7,161 nt of DNA from Bordetella parapertussis (GCA_945911685.1 CAMEAW010000140.1:1-7161), one strand, 5' to 3'. Counted from the first letter of the stretch, positions 1 through 5,055 are shown. The notes: generated from the sequence alone by a model not told the origin. Program-made: numbers and translations.

Positions 1-62
1 CCCGTTTGTCTCAAAACCTCATGACTTTTTGGGTGTGGGTTCAGAGGTTCATCGTTGGTCAT
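1..62 (-). CDS. possible 5' end of an unidentified gene running off the left edge
   Basis: On the minus strand an ATG at 62-60 opens a frame with no stop to the window edge, reading MTNDEPLNPHPKSHEVLRQT and onward (20 codons). The hydrophilic, proline-containing start resembles that of a small soluble protein, but I do not recognise it. No convincing Shine-Dalgarno lies upstream, and an open frame of 20 codons can occur by chance. It would be divergent from the spanin relic to its right. Existence of the gene is a weak inference. Confidence 0.2.
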   Translation of the reverse strand, partial: MTNDEPLNPHPKSHEVLRQT

Positions 63-134
63 TTTGGCGAGAAAGCTGTGAACTTTGGCTAACGAAAGTT
101 GGTGGTGAGGTGTGGTTTGTGGAGAAGTCGCGTA

Positions 135-242
135 ATGCCACGAACGGTCCTTATTGATTTTGACCGGCTGCGCGAGCTCAACGCCGCCATCTCGACCGCC
201 AATACCAGCAATTCTGGCCAGCCCTTGCCCAGCGATCGATAG
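135..242 (+). pseudogene. C-terminal remnant of an Rz-like i-spanin (phage lysis)
   Basis: From ATG 135 this frame encodes 35 residues ending LNAAISTANTSNSGQPLPSD-R, stop TAG at 240-242. In the +1 frame relative to it lies the lipobox protein at 154-351. An i-spanin 3' end overlapped in the +1 frame by an o-spanin is the arrangement known for lambda Rz/Rz1-type spanins, whose products bridge inner and outer membranes in the last step of host lysis. The upstream part of the frame is open only from position 93 and shows neither the N-terminal membrane anchor nor the long coiled coil of a real Rz, so most of the gene is absent. The assignment rests on architecture and on the style of the C-terminus, not on a diagnostic motif. 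Confidence 0.4.
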
Positions 243-351
243 TTTTTCGTGGACGTCTTGGGATGAGTTGATGAAAAGCTATCTGAAGCTGGTGATTCAG
301 TATTCTGAGTGTGCTAGCAAACATGCTGCGGTAAGCGAGGTCAATAAATAG
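154..351 (+). pseudogene. Rz1-like o-spanin lipoprotein, N-terminally truncated
   Basis: Translation from TTG 154 gives 65 residues beginning with a lipobox (ILTGC), then a Pro/Ser-rich stretch (ASSTPPSRPPIPA) and a C-terminal part with Trp and two further Cys (WDELMKSYLKLVIQYSEC-ASKHAAV). A lipobox, a proline-rich linker and a C-terminal helix ending in Cys-x-x-x-H are typical of o-spanins of phages infecting proteobacteria. The lipoprotein would sit in the inner leaflet of the outer membrane. In-frame TAA at 133-135 leaves at most CHERSLLILTGC before the lipobox cysteine, and no start gives a normal positively charged, hydrophobic signal peptide. The gene is therefore probably broken at its 5' end, together with the overlapping Rz remnant. 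It could be an isolated prophage relic or moron fragment. Confidence 0.45.
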
Positions 352-388
352 GATTTGGTACTTTGACCGTAGCGGATAATGCGGACGT

Positions 389-410
389 AAAAAGCCACCC
401 TAGAGTGGCT
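389..410 (-). terminator. intrinsic terminator of the outer-membrane protein gene
   Basis: On the minus strand AGCCAC-TCTAGG-GTGGCT forms a 6-bp stem followed by TTTTT (A-run at 389-393 on the plus strand). It lies about 50 nt past the stop codon of the beta-barrel gene. A second hairpin, CACGCCC/GGGTGTG with an AAAT loop at 417-434, lies between the stop codon and this terminator and may add to 3'-end stability. Apart from these hairpins I see nothing between 352 and 461. Confidence 0.75.
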
Positions 411-461
411 AGTACTCACGCCCAAATGGGTGTGGGTTCTCTCTAATAGGCAGAAGTTTGT

Positions 462-1154
462 TTAGAACCTATAACCAACGCCAACGAGGACTTCGTAACC
501 GCTAGACTTTAGACTTTGTGATGATGAATAAGAAGCACCGTTGTCGACTCCGCTGCTATTGTAAGACTTGGAGTTGTACATAAAATAGTTAGCTTCAGCA
601 AAACCATACCAACCACCTGAGATGATTTGCTTGTAACCCAAACCTAATACATAACCCTGAGCAGTATGATCTGGACTTTCATTGTTAGCAAAAGATACAT
701 TACTCTGAGATTGTGAATAGCCAACCTTTCCATAAATTAACTTATCTTTATCAACTGCGTATGCAGGGCTTAAGAAGACATTTAAATGACTAGTCACTTT
801 ATAAGTCGAATAAGATTTTATGCCGGCCGAACCGACGGTAACAACATTGTTCGGACTGCCAACGACTGGGGCATAGTCAACCCCAAGACCTAACAAAAAT
901 TTATCCGATAGGGCAAACATGTAACCCGCCGTTATCTGTCCGGTAAATTCGCCAGTATTCTCGTAAGTGCTACTCCGAGCATATGTGCCCTTGTATGGAC
1001 CATTATTGACGGTTAATGATACGTTATCGGCAGTGGGTAATGTGTCGGTGTAACCAATACCAACCTGTGTATAAAAGCCCTCAAAGGCGGATTGCGCTAT
1101 TGCTGTGCTGGACATCGTTAACGTCGCAACGACTACAAACAATTTGTTTTTCAT
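462..1154 (-). CDS. outer-membrane beta-barrel protein (porin-like/OmpA-barrel type), secreted
   Basis: The product is 230 residues. I chose ATG 1154 because it gives a classic Sec signal peptide (MKNKLFVVVATLTMSSTAIA, cleavage after Ala20 before QSAFEG) and has AAAGGTG at 1163-1169, about 9 nt upstream. A longer reading from 1298 would bury the signal peptide. The mature protein has alternating hydrophobic/polar strands rich in Gly, Tyr and Ser (for example FYTQVGIGY, GQITAGYMF, FLLGLGVDYAP, YVLGLGYKQ, YEVLVGVGYRF). It ends in an aromatic residue, as required by the BAM assembly machinery. About eight strands would fit, so it is probably a small OmpA/OmpW-like barrel rather than a trimeric porin. 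Substrate and role are unknown. It is visibly more AT-rich than the genes to its right and looks like the chromosomal neighbour at the left margin of the toxin-antitoxin array. Confidence 0.8.
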   Translation of the reverse strand: MKNKLFVVVATLTMSSTAIAQSAFEGFYTQVGIGYTDTLPTADNVSLTVNNGPYKGTYARSSTYENTGEFTGQITAGYMFALSDKFLLGLGVDYAPVVGSPNNVVTVGSAGIKSYSTYKVTSHLNVFLSPAYAVDKDKLIYGKVGYSQSQSNVSFANNESPDHTAQGYVLGLGYKQIISGGWYGFAEANYFMYNSKSYNSSGVDNGASYSSSQSLKSSGYEVLVGVGYRF

Positions 1155-1209
1155 GAGTGAAACACCTTTGATTTTTACAAGACCCTTGGCGGATGGCCAA
1201 CCCCTAAAT

Positions 1210-1215
1210 AGTATA
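1210..1215 (-). promoter_or_regulatory. candidate -10 box of the outer-membrane protein gene
   Basis: The minus strand reads TATACT here, 5 of 6 matches to the sigma-70 -10 consensus, and would give a 5' leader of about 50 nt before ATG 1154. The matching -35 (TTAGTT or TAGTTA near 1232-1238) is poor and lies in an imperfect dyad, CCGT-N8-ACGG at 1227-1242. The promoter may therefore be weak or activator-dependent. Low-to-moderate certainty. Confidence 0.35.
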
Positions 1216-1301
1216 CAGAAACCTTCCGTAATAACTAACGGAATTTTTAAGGTGGTTGTCACCCAAATTTGGCTTAGTAATTTTCGCCAGTCTTGCATAC
1301 A

Positions 1302-1350
1302 GCCTAACTTGCGTTTGCAAGGCCTCAGGGGCCAAGACCCTTTGTTAAGT
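1302..1350 (-). other. attC-like element (degenerate) directly after vapC
   Basis: Read on the minus strand, ACTTAAC at 1350-1344 fits the R'' box RYYYAAC and GTTAGGC at 1308-1302 fits the R' box GTTRRRY of integron attC sites. They flank internal hairpins (GGCC-CCTGA-GGCC and CTTGC-AAAC-GCAAG). The element begins 7 nt after the vapC stop, where a cassette recombination site would sit. At 49 bp it is shorter than typical attC sites, and the inner L boxes do not pair convincingly. It may be a decayed site, a vapC terminator or chance. No integrase gene is in the window. Confidence 0.25.
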
Positions 1351-1357
1351 TGCGGGC

Positions 1358-1737
1358 TCAGTGGTTGTTGACCCAGTTTTCTACAACCAGACCAGCGTAG
1401 TTCACTAAGTCTGCTTCGTTGTTGGTGACCAGCTTCACGTTAAGAGCGACGGCATGTGAGGCGATGAGCTTATCCAGCGCATCACGGTTGCGATCTTTGT
1501 ATGCGGCACGAATCGGTCCGTAGGCTTTGGCCGCCTGAGCTTCAAAGGGCGCCACCAAAATGTCTTCTAGAAAATTGTCCAGTGCCAAGCGATTCGTGAC
1601 TTGCGGTGCTGCACTTGTAGATGCGATTCCAAACTCAAGCTCTGCCAGGGTTACTGCGGAAATTACAACGTCGCCTAAAAAGCAGGTGGCTAAGCGCTCC
1701 CTGACCTCGGGTGGCTGGTGCTTCATGAGGTAGATGC
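1358..1737 (-). pseudogene. vapC: vapC toxin (PIN-domain RNase), 5' end deleted
   Basis: From about 1737 leftward the frame encodes IYLMKHQPPEVRERLATC and on to the end, ENWVNNH. This matches the body of VapC toxins, Mg-dependent PIN-domain ribonucleases that cleave tRNA or rRNA. Visible PIN features are the second acid in TLAELEFG, the third in ALDKLIASHA, and the TNNEADL segment. Family members begin with about 10 residues containing the first catalytic Asp (MLDTN-type motif) before IYLM. Here these are replaced by residues read in antisense from a tacT remnant, so the first metal ligand is missing. The frame stays open to a TTG at 1813, but that extension is not VapC-like and has no ribosome site; an internal ATG at 1726 would give 122 residues. 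No vapB is present. Almost certainly inactive. Confidence 0.8.
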
Positions 1738-1780
1738 TCTCTGGCTGCCCCTTGCGACAGTCAAATCCTTGCTCGACTGA
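1738..1780 (+). pseudogene. 3'-terminal remnant of a deleted tacT (GNAT toxin) gene
   Basis: Read in frame this stretch encodes LWLPLATVKSLLD followed by TGA at 1778-1780, which aligns with the last residues of the intact TacT ending at 6816 (LLLPLATVKSLLD). From 1746 to 1846 the DNA matches 6782-6882 at 97 of 101 positions. The match continues through the stop codon and spacer into repeat R1/R4. Upstream of about 1738 the similarity stops abruptly and vapC codons on the opposite strand begin. The rest of tacT, its tacA partner and the vapC 5' end are gone, so this is a deletion or recombination junction. Confidence 0.8.
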
Positions 1781-1846
1781 TCCATATAGATTCGTGGATC
1801 GGCCTGGCTGCAAGATTTGTACATCACGCGAGTCACTTCAGTCATT

Positions 1847-1941
1847 GGTTAGAATCCCTTTCGCAGACCAAAAGCAAAAAACCTGAGATTGCAGCACCTC
1901 AGGCGGTTTGTGATGTTGTCATGGCTGCCCCGCCAAAACTA
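1847..1941 (-). repeat. intergenic repeat R1 with minus-strand terminator
   Basis: First of four copies of a block. On the plus strand it starts GGTTAGAATCCC, continues CGCAGACCAAAAGC, then A6, a CCTGAG/CTCAGG stem (1882-1887 and 1898-1903, 10-nt loop), GGTTTGTGATG, and ends GCCCCGCCAAAACTA. Over the first 69 bases it differs from R4 at only 4 positions. On the minus strand the stem is followed by TTTTTTGCTTTT, an intrinsic terminator. Between tacT-derived sequence on the left and the NTase/HEPN operon on the right, it would stop minus-strand transcripts approaching vapC. Confidence 0.85.
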
Positions 1942-1964
1942 ATGTTCACGACTCTGTCTCATAA

Positions 1965-2002
1965 TCGCTCTAAATTTTGGCCTGATCGTGCTAAAATTTG
2001 GC
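1965..2002 (+). promoter_or_regulatory. paired operator-like repeats overlapping the NTase promoter and start
   Basis: TCGCTCTAAATTTTGGC (1965-1981) and TCGTGCTAAAATTTGGC (1986-2002) match at 14 of 17 positions and are spaced exactly 21 bp apart, two helical turns, so both face the same side of the DNA. Each is itself a near-palindrome (GCTAAAATTTGGC differs from its reverse complement at only three positions, including the centre). The second repeat ends one base before ATG 2004 and contains TAAAAT (1992-1997), a 5-of-6 match to the -10 consensus, which would place the transcript start at about the ATG. The downstream gene's winged-helix domain is the obvious candidate ligand, giving autorepression. 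That pairing is inference. Confidence 0.6.
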
Positions 2003-2003
2003 T

Positions 2004-2594
2004 ATGTCATTAAAAGATGCCGTTTTTACAGATAGCCAAGCCAAAGTTTATCTTTGGATTTATGGTCAGCCCGAACGCTCTTATCATCTGAGCGAATTGC
2101 GCCGCCTAACGGGTTTAGGTAGTGCGTCTCTTCAGCGAGAAATCAACAGGCTAGTAGTCGCCAGCCTCGTCAATTCAACGCTGAAAGGCAATCAACGACA
2201 AATATCTGCCAATCGCCAAAGCCCGTTATTTAAAGAGTTAAGCAACCTTACGCGTAAAGTCATGGGCGCAGCAGCGCTGCTGAAAGAAGCACTGTTGCCA
2301 TTCGAACAAAAAATCGAAGTCGCCTTACTTTATGGTTCTGTCGCAAAGCAATCAGATACCGCTGAAAGCGACATTGACATCATGATTGTCGGCAGAGATC
2401 TAACGCTCAGTGAGTTACTGCACCAATTATTACCGGTAGAAGAAATGCTATGCCGAAAAGTTAACCCGACCTGTTACACGGTTGGCGAATTCAAAAAAAG
2501 ATTAAGCGACACAGACTCGTTTGTGAACAAAGTACTGAGCCAACCCATTATTCAACTTTTTGGAAATATGGATGACTTTAGAAGCGCTCAGTAA
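2004..2594 (+). CDS. winged-helix/nucleotidyltransferase fusion, MntA-like antitoxin of an NTase/HEPN system
   Basis: The product is 196 residues. ATG 2004 is chosen over TTG 1998 because the earlier codon lies inside the operator repeat. Residues about 1-85 form a winged-helix DNA-binding domain (YHLSELRRLTGLGSASLQRE recognition region, then LVNSTLKGNQRQISAN wing). Residues about 100-180 form a minimal nucleotidyltransferase domain with LLYGSVAK and SDIDIMIVG, giving the exact GS-x10-D-x-D signature (Ser112, Asp123, Asp125). In type VII MntA/HepT systems the NTase adds AMP to a tyrosine of the HEPN toxin and neutralises it; the same role is inferred here. The HEPN gene follows with a 23-nt overlap, indicating coupled translation. 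No Shine-Dalgarno is visible, consistent with a leaderless transcript. Most known MntA antitoxins lack an HTH, so this one may repress its own operon as well as modify its partner. Confidence 0.75.
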   Translation: MSLKDAVFTDSQAKVYLWIYGQPERSYHLSELRRLTGLGSASLQREINRLVVASLVNSTLKGNQRQISANRQSPLFKELSNLTRKVMGAAALLKEALLPFEQKIEVALLYGSVAKQSDTAESDIDIMIVGRDLTLSELLHQLLPVEEMLCRKVNPTCYTVGEFKKRLSDTDSFVNKVLSQPIIQLFGNMDDFRSAQ

Positions 2595-3033
2595 TCTTGC
2601 CAAAATTGGTAAGGTAAAAGTTGAACCAATGAACCGTGCGGAAATTGACCGCATGTTAGTGATGGCGCGCAAGCGTCTTGCAGACTCGAGCTATCCGCAG
2701 GTGTCTCAAGAGGGGCGCTTCGCTAGTGTCTATAACGCGATACATGGGGCTGCACTTGCAGCACTTCGATGGCACGGCTATCGCAGTGAAAACCGCTACA
2801 TTGTTTTTCAGTCTCTTGGCCACACGCTAGCGTGGCCACCCAGTCAGTGGCGAGTGCTTGACGCTGCACATCAAAAACGCAATTTGGCTGAATATGAAGG
2901 TTTTCTTGAAATCGAAGAGTCAGCAATTGCTGAGCTCAGGCTACTTGCAGAAAAATTGTTTGCTGATGTCGATCGACTGATCGGTGCTGGTAAAGATACG
3001 AACATAGCCACTAAGGATGTTGCGCAAGATTGA
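2572..3033 (+). CDS. HEPN-domain protein, probable toxin partner of the NTase
   Basis: The product is 153 residues, using ATG 2572; a TTG at 2560 would add four residues. GGA about 8 nt upstream is a weak ribosome site inside the end of the NTase gene. The protein is almost all helical, with an Arg-Tyr-rich centre (ALRWHGYRSENRYIVFQSL) and the segment AAHQKRNLAEYEG at residues 98-110. This fits the HEPN family, whose active members are RNases with an R-x4-6-H motif. Here Arg103-Asn104 is present but the position usually occupied by His is Tyr108, and a His sits three residues before the Arg (His100). Either this is an atypical active site or the Tyr is the AMP acceptor. Role as toxin rests on the overlapping NTase gene. 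R2 begins 4 nt after its stop codon. Confidence 0.65.
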   Translation: MTLEALSNLAKIGKVKVEPMNRAEIDRMLVMARKRLADSSYPQVSQEGRFASVYNAIHGAALAALRWHGYRSENRYIVFQSLGHTLAWPPSQWRVLDAAHQKRNLAEYEGFLEIEESAIAELRLLAEKLFADVDRLIGAGKDTNIATKDVAQD

Positions 3034-3037
3034 TGGC

Positions 3038-3131
3038 GGTTAGTATCCCTCTCGCAGATCAAAAGCAAAAAACCTGAGATTTCAGCATCTCAGGTGGTTC
3101 GTGATGTTGATCGTGCTGCCCCGCCAAAACT
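3038..3131 (-). repeat. intergenic repeat R2 with minus-strand terminator
   Basis: Second copy of the repeat, same orientation as R1: GGTTAGTATCCCTCTCGCAG at the left, A6 at 3067-3072, stem CCTGAG 3073-3078 with CTCAGG 3089-3094, and TGCCCCGCCAAAACTA at the right end. On the minus strand it is a terminator located about 110 nt past the hicB stop codon, so it likely ends the hicAB transcript. On the plus strand it follows the HEPN stop at once, but lacks a T-run there and would terminate only weakly. Confidence 0.85.
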
Positions 3132-3135
3132 ATTT

Positions 3136-3155
3136 CGAACTGATTCCAATTCGTT
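3136..3155. repeat. 20-bp dyad unit (single copy) beside R2
   Basis: CGAACTGATTCCAATTCGTT is the single-copy version of the unit found twice in tandem beside R4 (6981-7020). Its ends (CGAA and TTCG) pair. It is followed by a G/C-rich, self-complementary patch (GGGGCCCC and CCCC/GGGG runs, 3155-3188) that has no counterpart beside R4. Confidence 0.6.
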
Positions 3156-3202
3156 GGGGCTGCTTGGGGCCCCACCCCATAAAGGGGGATGAATGTTGGC
3201 TG

Positions 3203-3529
3203 TTAAGAGAGAGCCAATTTAGCCGAAACTAAGCGGTTGATGCTCACCCCCAGATCGGCAGCCTCGGTAGCGAGGCGACGATGCACGAGCGATGGCACTC
3301 GAACCATGAAGCGGCCGCTGTAGTTCTTTTCAGCGAGCGCTTCTGGGATGGGTTCACCACAGGCAGTCATTTCGGCAACCACCTCACCCACGACTCGGCG
3401 AATACCGGAAAGTGCTTTTTCAGGGTTGGCTGCAAGCCAAGAGAGCGAGGGAAACTCTGTGCATAAACCCACGTGCTCGTTGTCTTCGGCAGACCAAGTG
3501 ACTCGATAGGTATAGTGATTGATGTTCAT
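3203..3529 (-). CDS. hicB: HicB antitoxin with ribbon-helix-helix domain
   Basis: The product is 108 residues. The N-terminal part (YRVTWSAEDNEHVGLCTEFPSLSWL, residues 8-32) is the HicB partial RNase-H-like fold that binds and covers HicA. Residues about 71-108 (SGRFMVRVPSLVHRRLATEA and the segment ADLGVSINRLVSAKLA) form an Arc-type ribbon-helix-helix domain for operator binding. It is translated from ATG 3529, which overlaps the hicA stop codon by 4 nt (ATGA), so the pair is co-translated in the order toxin then antitoxin, typical of hicAB. Transcription runs left into the R2 terminator. The last 38 codons, the stop and 9 bases beyond it are repeated without a mismatch at 7036-7161. Confidence 0.9.
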   Translation of the reverse strand: MNINHYTYRVTWSAEDNEHVGLCTEFPSLSWLAANPEKALSGIRRVVGEVVAEMTACGEPIPEALAEKNYSGRFMVRVPSLVHRRLATEAADLGVSINRLVSAKLALS

Positions 3530-3774
3530 GGCTTAGCTCCTAAACGCTCAATGGCAAGAAGGACTTGTCGAACTTGATAAGCCTTTGCCTTTCCTTTGTT
3601 GTTCTGAATATTGACCCTCGGACTTCCAGGCCATGGCGTTTTGTAGATGGCGTGACTGCTGCCGTTTTGCCTGGGTTTTCCAAAATAGGTTTCATACACA
3701 CGTTGTAGCTCGGAGAAGCGCACATTGGCAGCTTCAGTGCGCATTTGTTCGAGAATTTTTTCAACTGTGCTCAT
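3526..3774 (-). CDS. hicA: HicA toxin (dsRBD-like mRNA interferase)
   Basis: The product is 82 residues, the usual size for HicA. HicA toxins bind RNA through a double-stranded-RNA-binding-like fold and cleave mRNA using a single conserved histidine; here the motif is GSSHAIYKTPW with His41. The rest of the family body is present (RFSELQRVYETYFGKPRQN, then VNIQNNKGKAKAYQVRQVL), so the toxin appears intact. ATG 3774 is taken as the start. No good Shine-Dalgarno precedes it, and Met11 (MRTEAANVRF) is an alternative. Partner is the overlapping hicB. Confidence 0.88.
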   Translation of the reverse strand: MSTVEKILEQMRTEAANVRFSELQRVYETYFGKPRQNGSSHAIYKTPWPGSPRVNIQNNKGKAKAYQVRQVLLAIERLGAKP

Positions 3775-3819
3775 CTATAAATGGCATCAATAGTGATATC
3801 AAATGTCAAATACAAATGA
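3775..3819 (-). promoter_or_regulatory. candidate hicAB promoter/operator
   Basis: The minus strand carries a perfect TTGACA at 3809-3804 upstream of hicA. The -10 is not clear: TGCCAT at 17-bp spacing is poor, and TTTATA lies too close to the ATG. The region also holds the 8-bp palindrome TGATATCA (3794-3801) and three CAAAT repeats at about 7-bp spacing (3800-3818). Either could be the site for the HicB ribbon-helix-helix domain. Function is inferred from position only. Confidence 0.4.
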
Positions 3820-3844
3820 CTCGACAATCTACAGAGCTGCCTTG

Positions 3845-3860
3845 ATCTTATGCGTAAGAT
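3845..3860. repeat. perfect inverted repeat ATCTTA-TGCG-TAAGAT
   Basis: Six-base arms with a 4-nt centre, lying between the hicA upstream region and R3. The arm sequence TCTTA/TAAGA is the same as in the palindromes upstream of tacA (5932-5942 and 5965-5971), so it could be an orphan operator left by a lost tacA module. It has no T-run and is not an obvious terminator. Confidence 0.5.
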
Positions 3861-3883
3861 TGGGAAAACGGCGCGGCAGGGGT

Positions 3884-3977
3884 AGTTAGTACCCCTCCCG
3901 CAGACCAAAAGCAAAAAACCTGAGATTTCAGCACCTCAGGTGGTTTGTGATTTAGTCAGTACTGCTCCGCCAGTAAC
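3884..3977 (-). repeat. intergenic repeat R3 with minus-strand terminator
   Basis: Third copy, same orientation. The A6 run is at 3913-3918, with stem CCTGAG 3919-3924 and CTCAGG 3935-3940. It ends at about 22 nt past the lysR stop codon, so on the minus strand it serves as the lysR terminator. It is the most diverged copy at its right end (CTGCTCCGCCAGTAAC in place of CTGCCCCGCCAAAACTA). Its left end is part of a perfect hairpin, GGGGTA-GTTAG-TACCCC at 3879-3895. Confidence 0.85.
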
Positions 3978-3998
3978 TTTTTTCAATATTTCACTTTT

Positions 3999-4934
3999 TC
4001 AAAAGGATAGAGCCGTACCGATTGCGCTGAGTTTTAGGTTTTTTTTGCTAGACCAAGCAGTAGCTTTGCCAAACTCAGTTTCTAGAAAACTGATAAAGGC
4101 TTTGACCTTCGCACTTGGCAGGCGCCTCGACGTGTGCAGCACCCACAATTCTGAAGGTTGATCGGTCGCCGCGCCCCATGAAACGAGGCGACCAGCCTTC
4201 AAGTCATCAGCGACAACAAGATTCGGTAGTTTTGCAGCACCAAGCCCCGTTAAAGCGGCGTCACGAATCATCACTAAAAGTGGAAGTTGCAAGACCGTTT
4301 GCGTCGGTATCTCCTTGGCCGTTGGTCCTAATATTCGCCAACTTTTAGCACTTCGCTGAGATTCTCGAACAATGACGGGGAGCGGACTTTGTAGTGTTTG
4401 GCCCGCACGGGCATAGCGTTTTTTTAGCTCAGGCGTTGAGACGATATGAACTTGGTCTTTTACAAAGCAGCGACCAACGAGTTCAGAGTTTGGCTCTGGA
4501 TTGACCCGAATAACGAGGTCATAGCCTTCACTGACTAGATCCACCTGACGATCTTCAAGCGTGATCGACAGTTTGACGTCGGGATAGGCCATTGTGAACT
4601 GGGCGGCAATACGACCCATCAACAACTGACCCAGCAGAGTAGGCGCATTGATTCGCAACAAACCGTGAGGCTTTGTATGCCCATCGCGCAACACTTCACC
4701 AGCTTCAGTAATCTCTCTAAAAGGACCGCTGGTTCGCTCAAATAGCGAAGCGCCTTCTTCTGTCAACCTAATCGTCTTTGCGCCACGCTCGAAGAGCCTG
4801 ACGCCCAAGGCTGACTCCAACGCCATCACTTTGCGTGACAGGCTTGCCTTTGGTCGTCCGCTTTTACGGCTTGCTTGCGCGAACCCTTTATGCAAGGCAA
4901 CTAATAGAAAGTCTGACAAATCGTCAAGGTTCAT
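3999..4934 (-). CDS. LysR-family transcriptional regulator
   Basis: The product is 311 residues, full length for the family. The N-terminal winged-helix domain covers residues 1-60 (DFLLVALHKGFAQASRKSG, then RPKASLSRKVMALESALGVR and LFERGAKTIRLTEEG). The effector-binding domain follows from about residue 90, with the usual LRINAPTLLG and GYDLVIRVNPEPNSELVGR segments. LysR regulators bind T-N11-A boxes and usually control a divergent neighbour. The facing gene is an NmrA-type oxidoreductase, 121 bp away start-to-start, so it is the likely target; the inducer is unknown. Start ATG 4934 gives the normal N-terminus. R3 lies directly after its stop codon and supplies a terminator. The sequence looks intact. 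Confidence 0.9.
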   Translation of the reverse strand: MNLDDLSDFLLVALHKGFAQASRKSGRPKASLSRKVMALESALGVRLFERGAKTIRLTEEGASLFERTSGPFREITEAGEVLRDGHTKPHGLLRINAPTLLGQLLMGRIAAQFTMAYPDVKLSITLEDRQVDLVSEGYDLVIRVNPEPNSELVGRCFVKDQVHIVSTPELKKRYARAGQTLQSPLPVIVRESQRSAKSWRILGPTAKEIPTQTVLQLPLLVMIRDAALTGLGAAKLPNLVVADDLKAGRLVSWGAATDQPSELWVLHTSRRLPSAKVKAFISFLETEFGKATAWSSKKNLKLSAIGTALSF

Positions 4935-4939
4935 GATGT

Positions 4940-4952
4940 TCCATATTTGGGA
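4940..4952. promoter_or_regulatory. candidate LysR box (T-N11-A)
   Basis: TCCATATTTGGGA has the T-N11-A form with short complementary ends (TCC/GGA) and lies 6 bp upstream of the lysR start, where an autoregulatory site is commonly found. T-N11-A alone is a loose pattern in AT-rich DNA, so the call is tentative. Confidence 0.35.
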
Positions 4953-4961
4953 CGGACTGTC

Positions 4962-5010
4962 TTGATTTTAGGTGTTTCGTTTTGATTTTGCCACCTTATC
5001 ATCCTATCAG
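4962..5010 (+). promoter_or_regulatory. candidate promoter of the NmrA-type gene with a direct repeat
   Basis: TTGATTTT occurs at 4962-4969 and again at 4982-4989, 20 bp apart. The second copy could serve as a -35 (TTGATT), with TATCAG at 5005-5010 as the -10 after a 17-bp spacer; each matches 4 of 6 consensus bases. A weak promoter with a phased upstream repeat is what a LysR-activated gene would show. Inference. Confidence 0.35.
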
Positions 5011-5055
5011 TGGCTCGGTGTTCTCTCGGACTCGACATCAAAAAAGGAAATCGAC

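Noticed and set aside
1155..1298. 48-residue N-terminal extension of the outer-membrane protein
   Set aside because: It would place the signal peptide internally. The ATG at 1154 has its own AAAGGTG site and gives a normal signal peptide.
1105..1371. 88-codon plus-strand frame across the outer-membrane gene start and vapC end
   Set aside because: It runs antisense to two better-supported genes and through the intergenic region, with no recognisable motif or ribosome site.
1738..1813. N-terminal extension of vapC back to TTG 1813 as a real protein start
   Set aside because: These codons are the antisense of the tacT tail and its downstream spacer, show no PIN features, and have no Shine-Dalgarno.
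1847..1941. CRISPR or MITE interpretation of the repeats
   Set aside because: Repeat spacing is irregular and gene-sized, with no spacers, and the repeat ends are not inverted repeats with target-site duplications.
2560..2571. TTG 2560 as start of the HEPN gene
   Set aside because: ATG 2572 is four codons downstream with a GGA about 8 nt upstream; the extra residues (M-E-I-W) add nothing recognisable.
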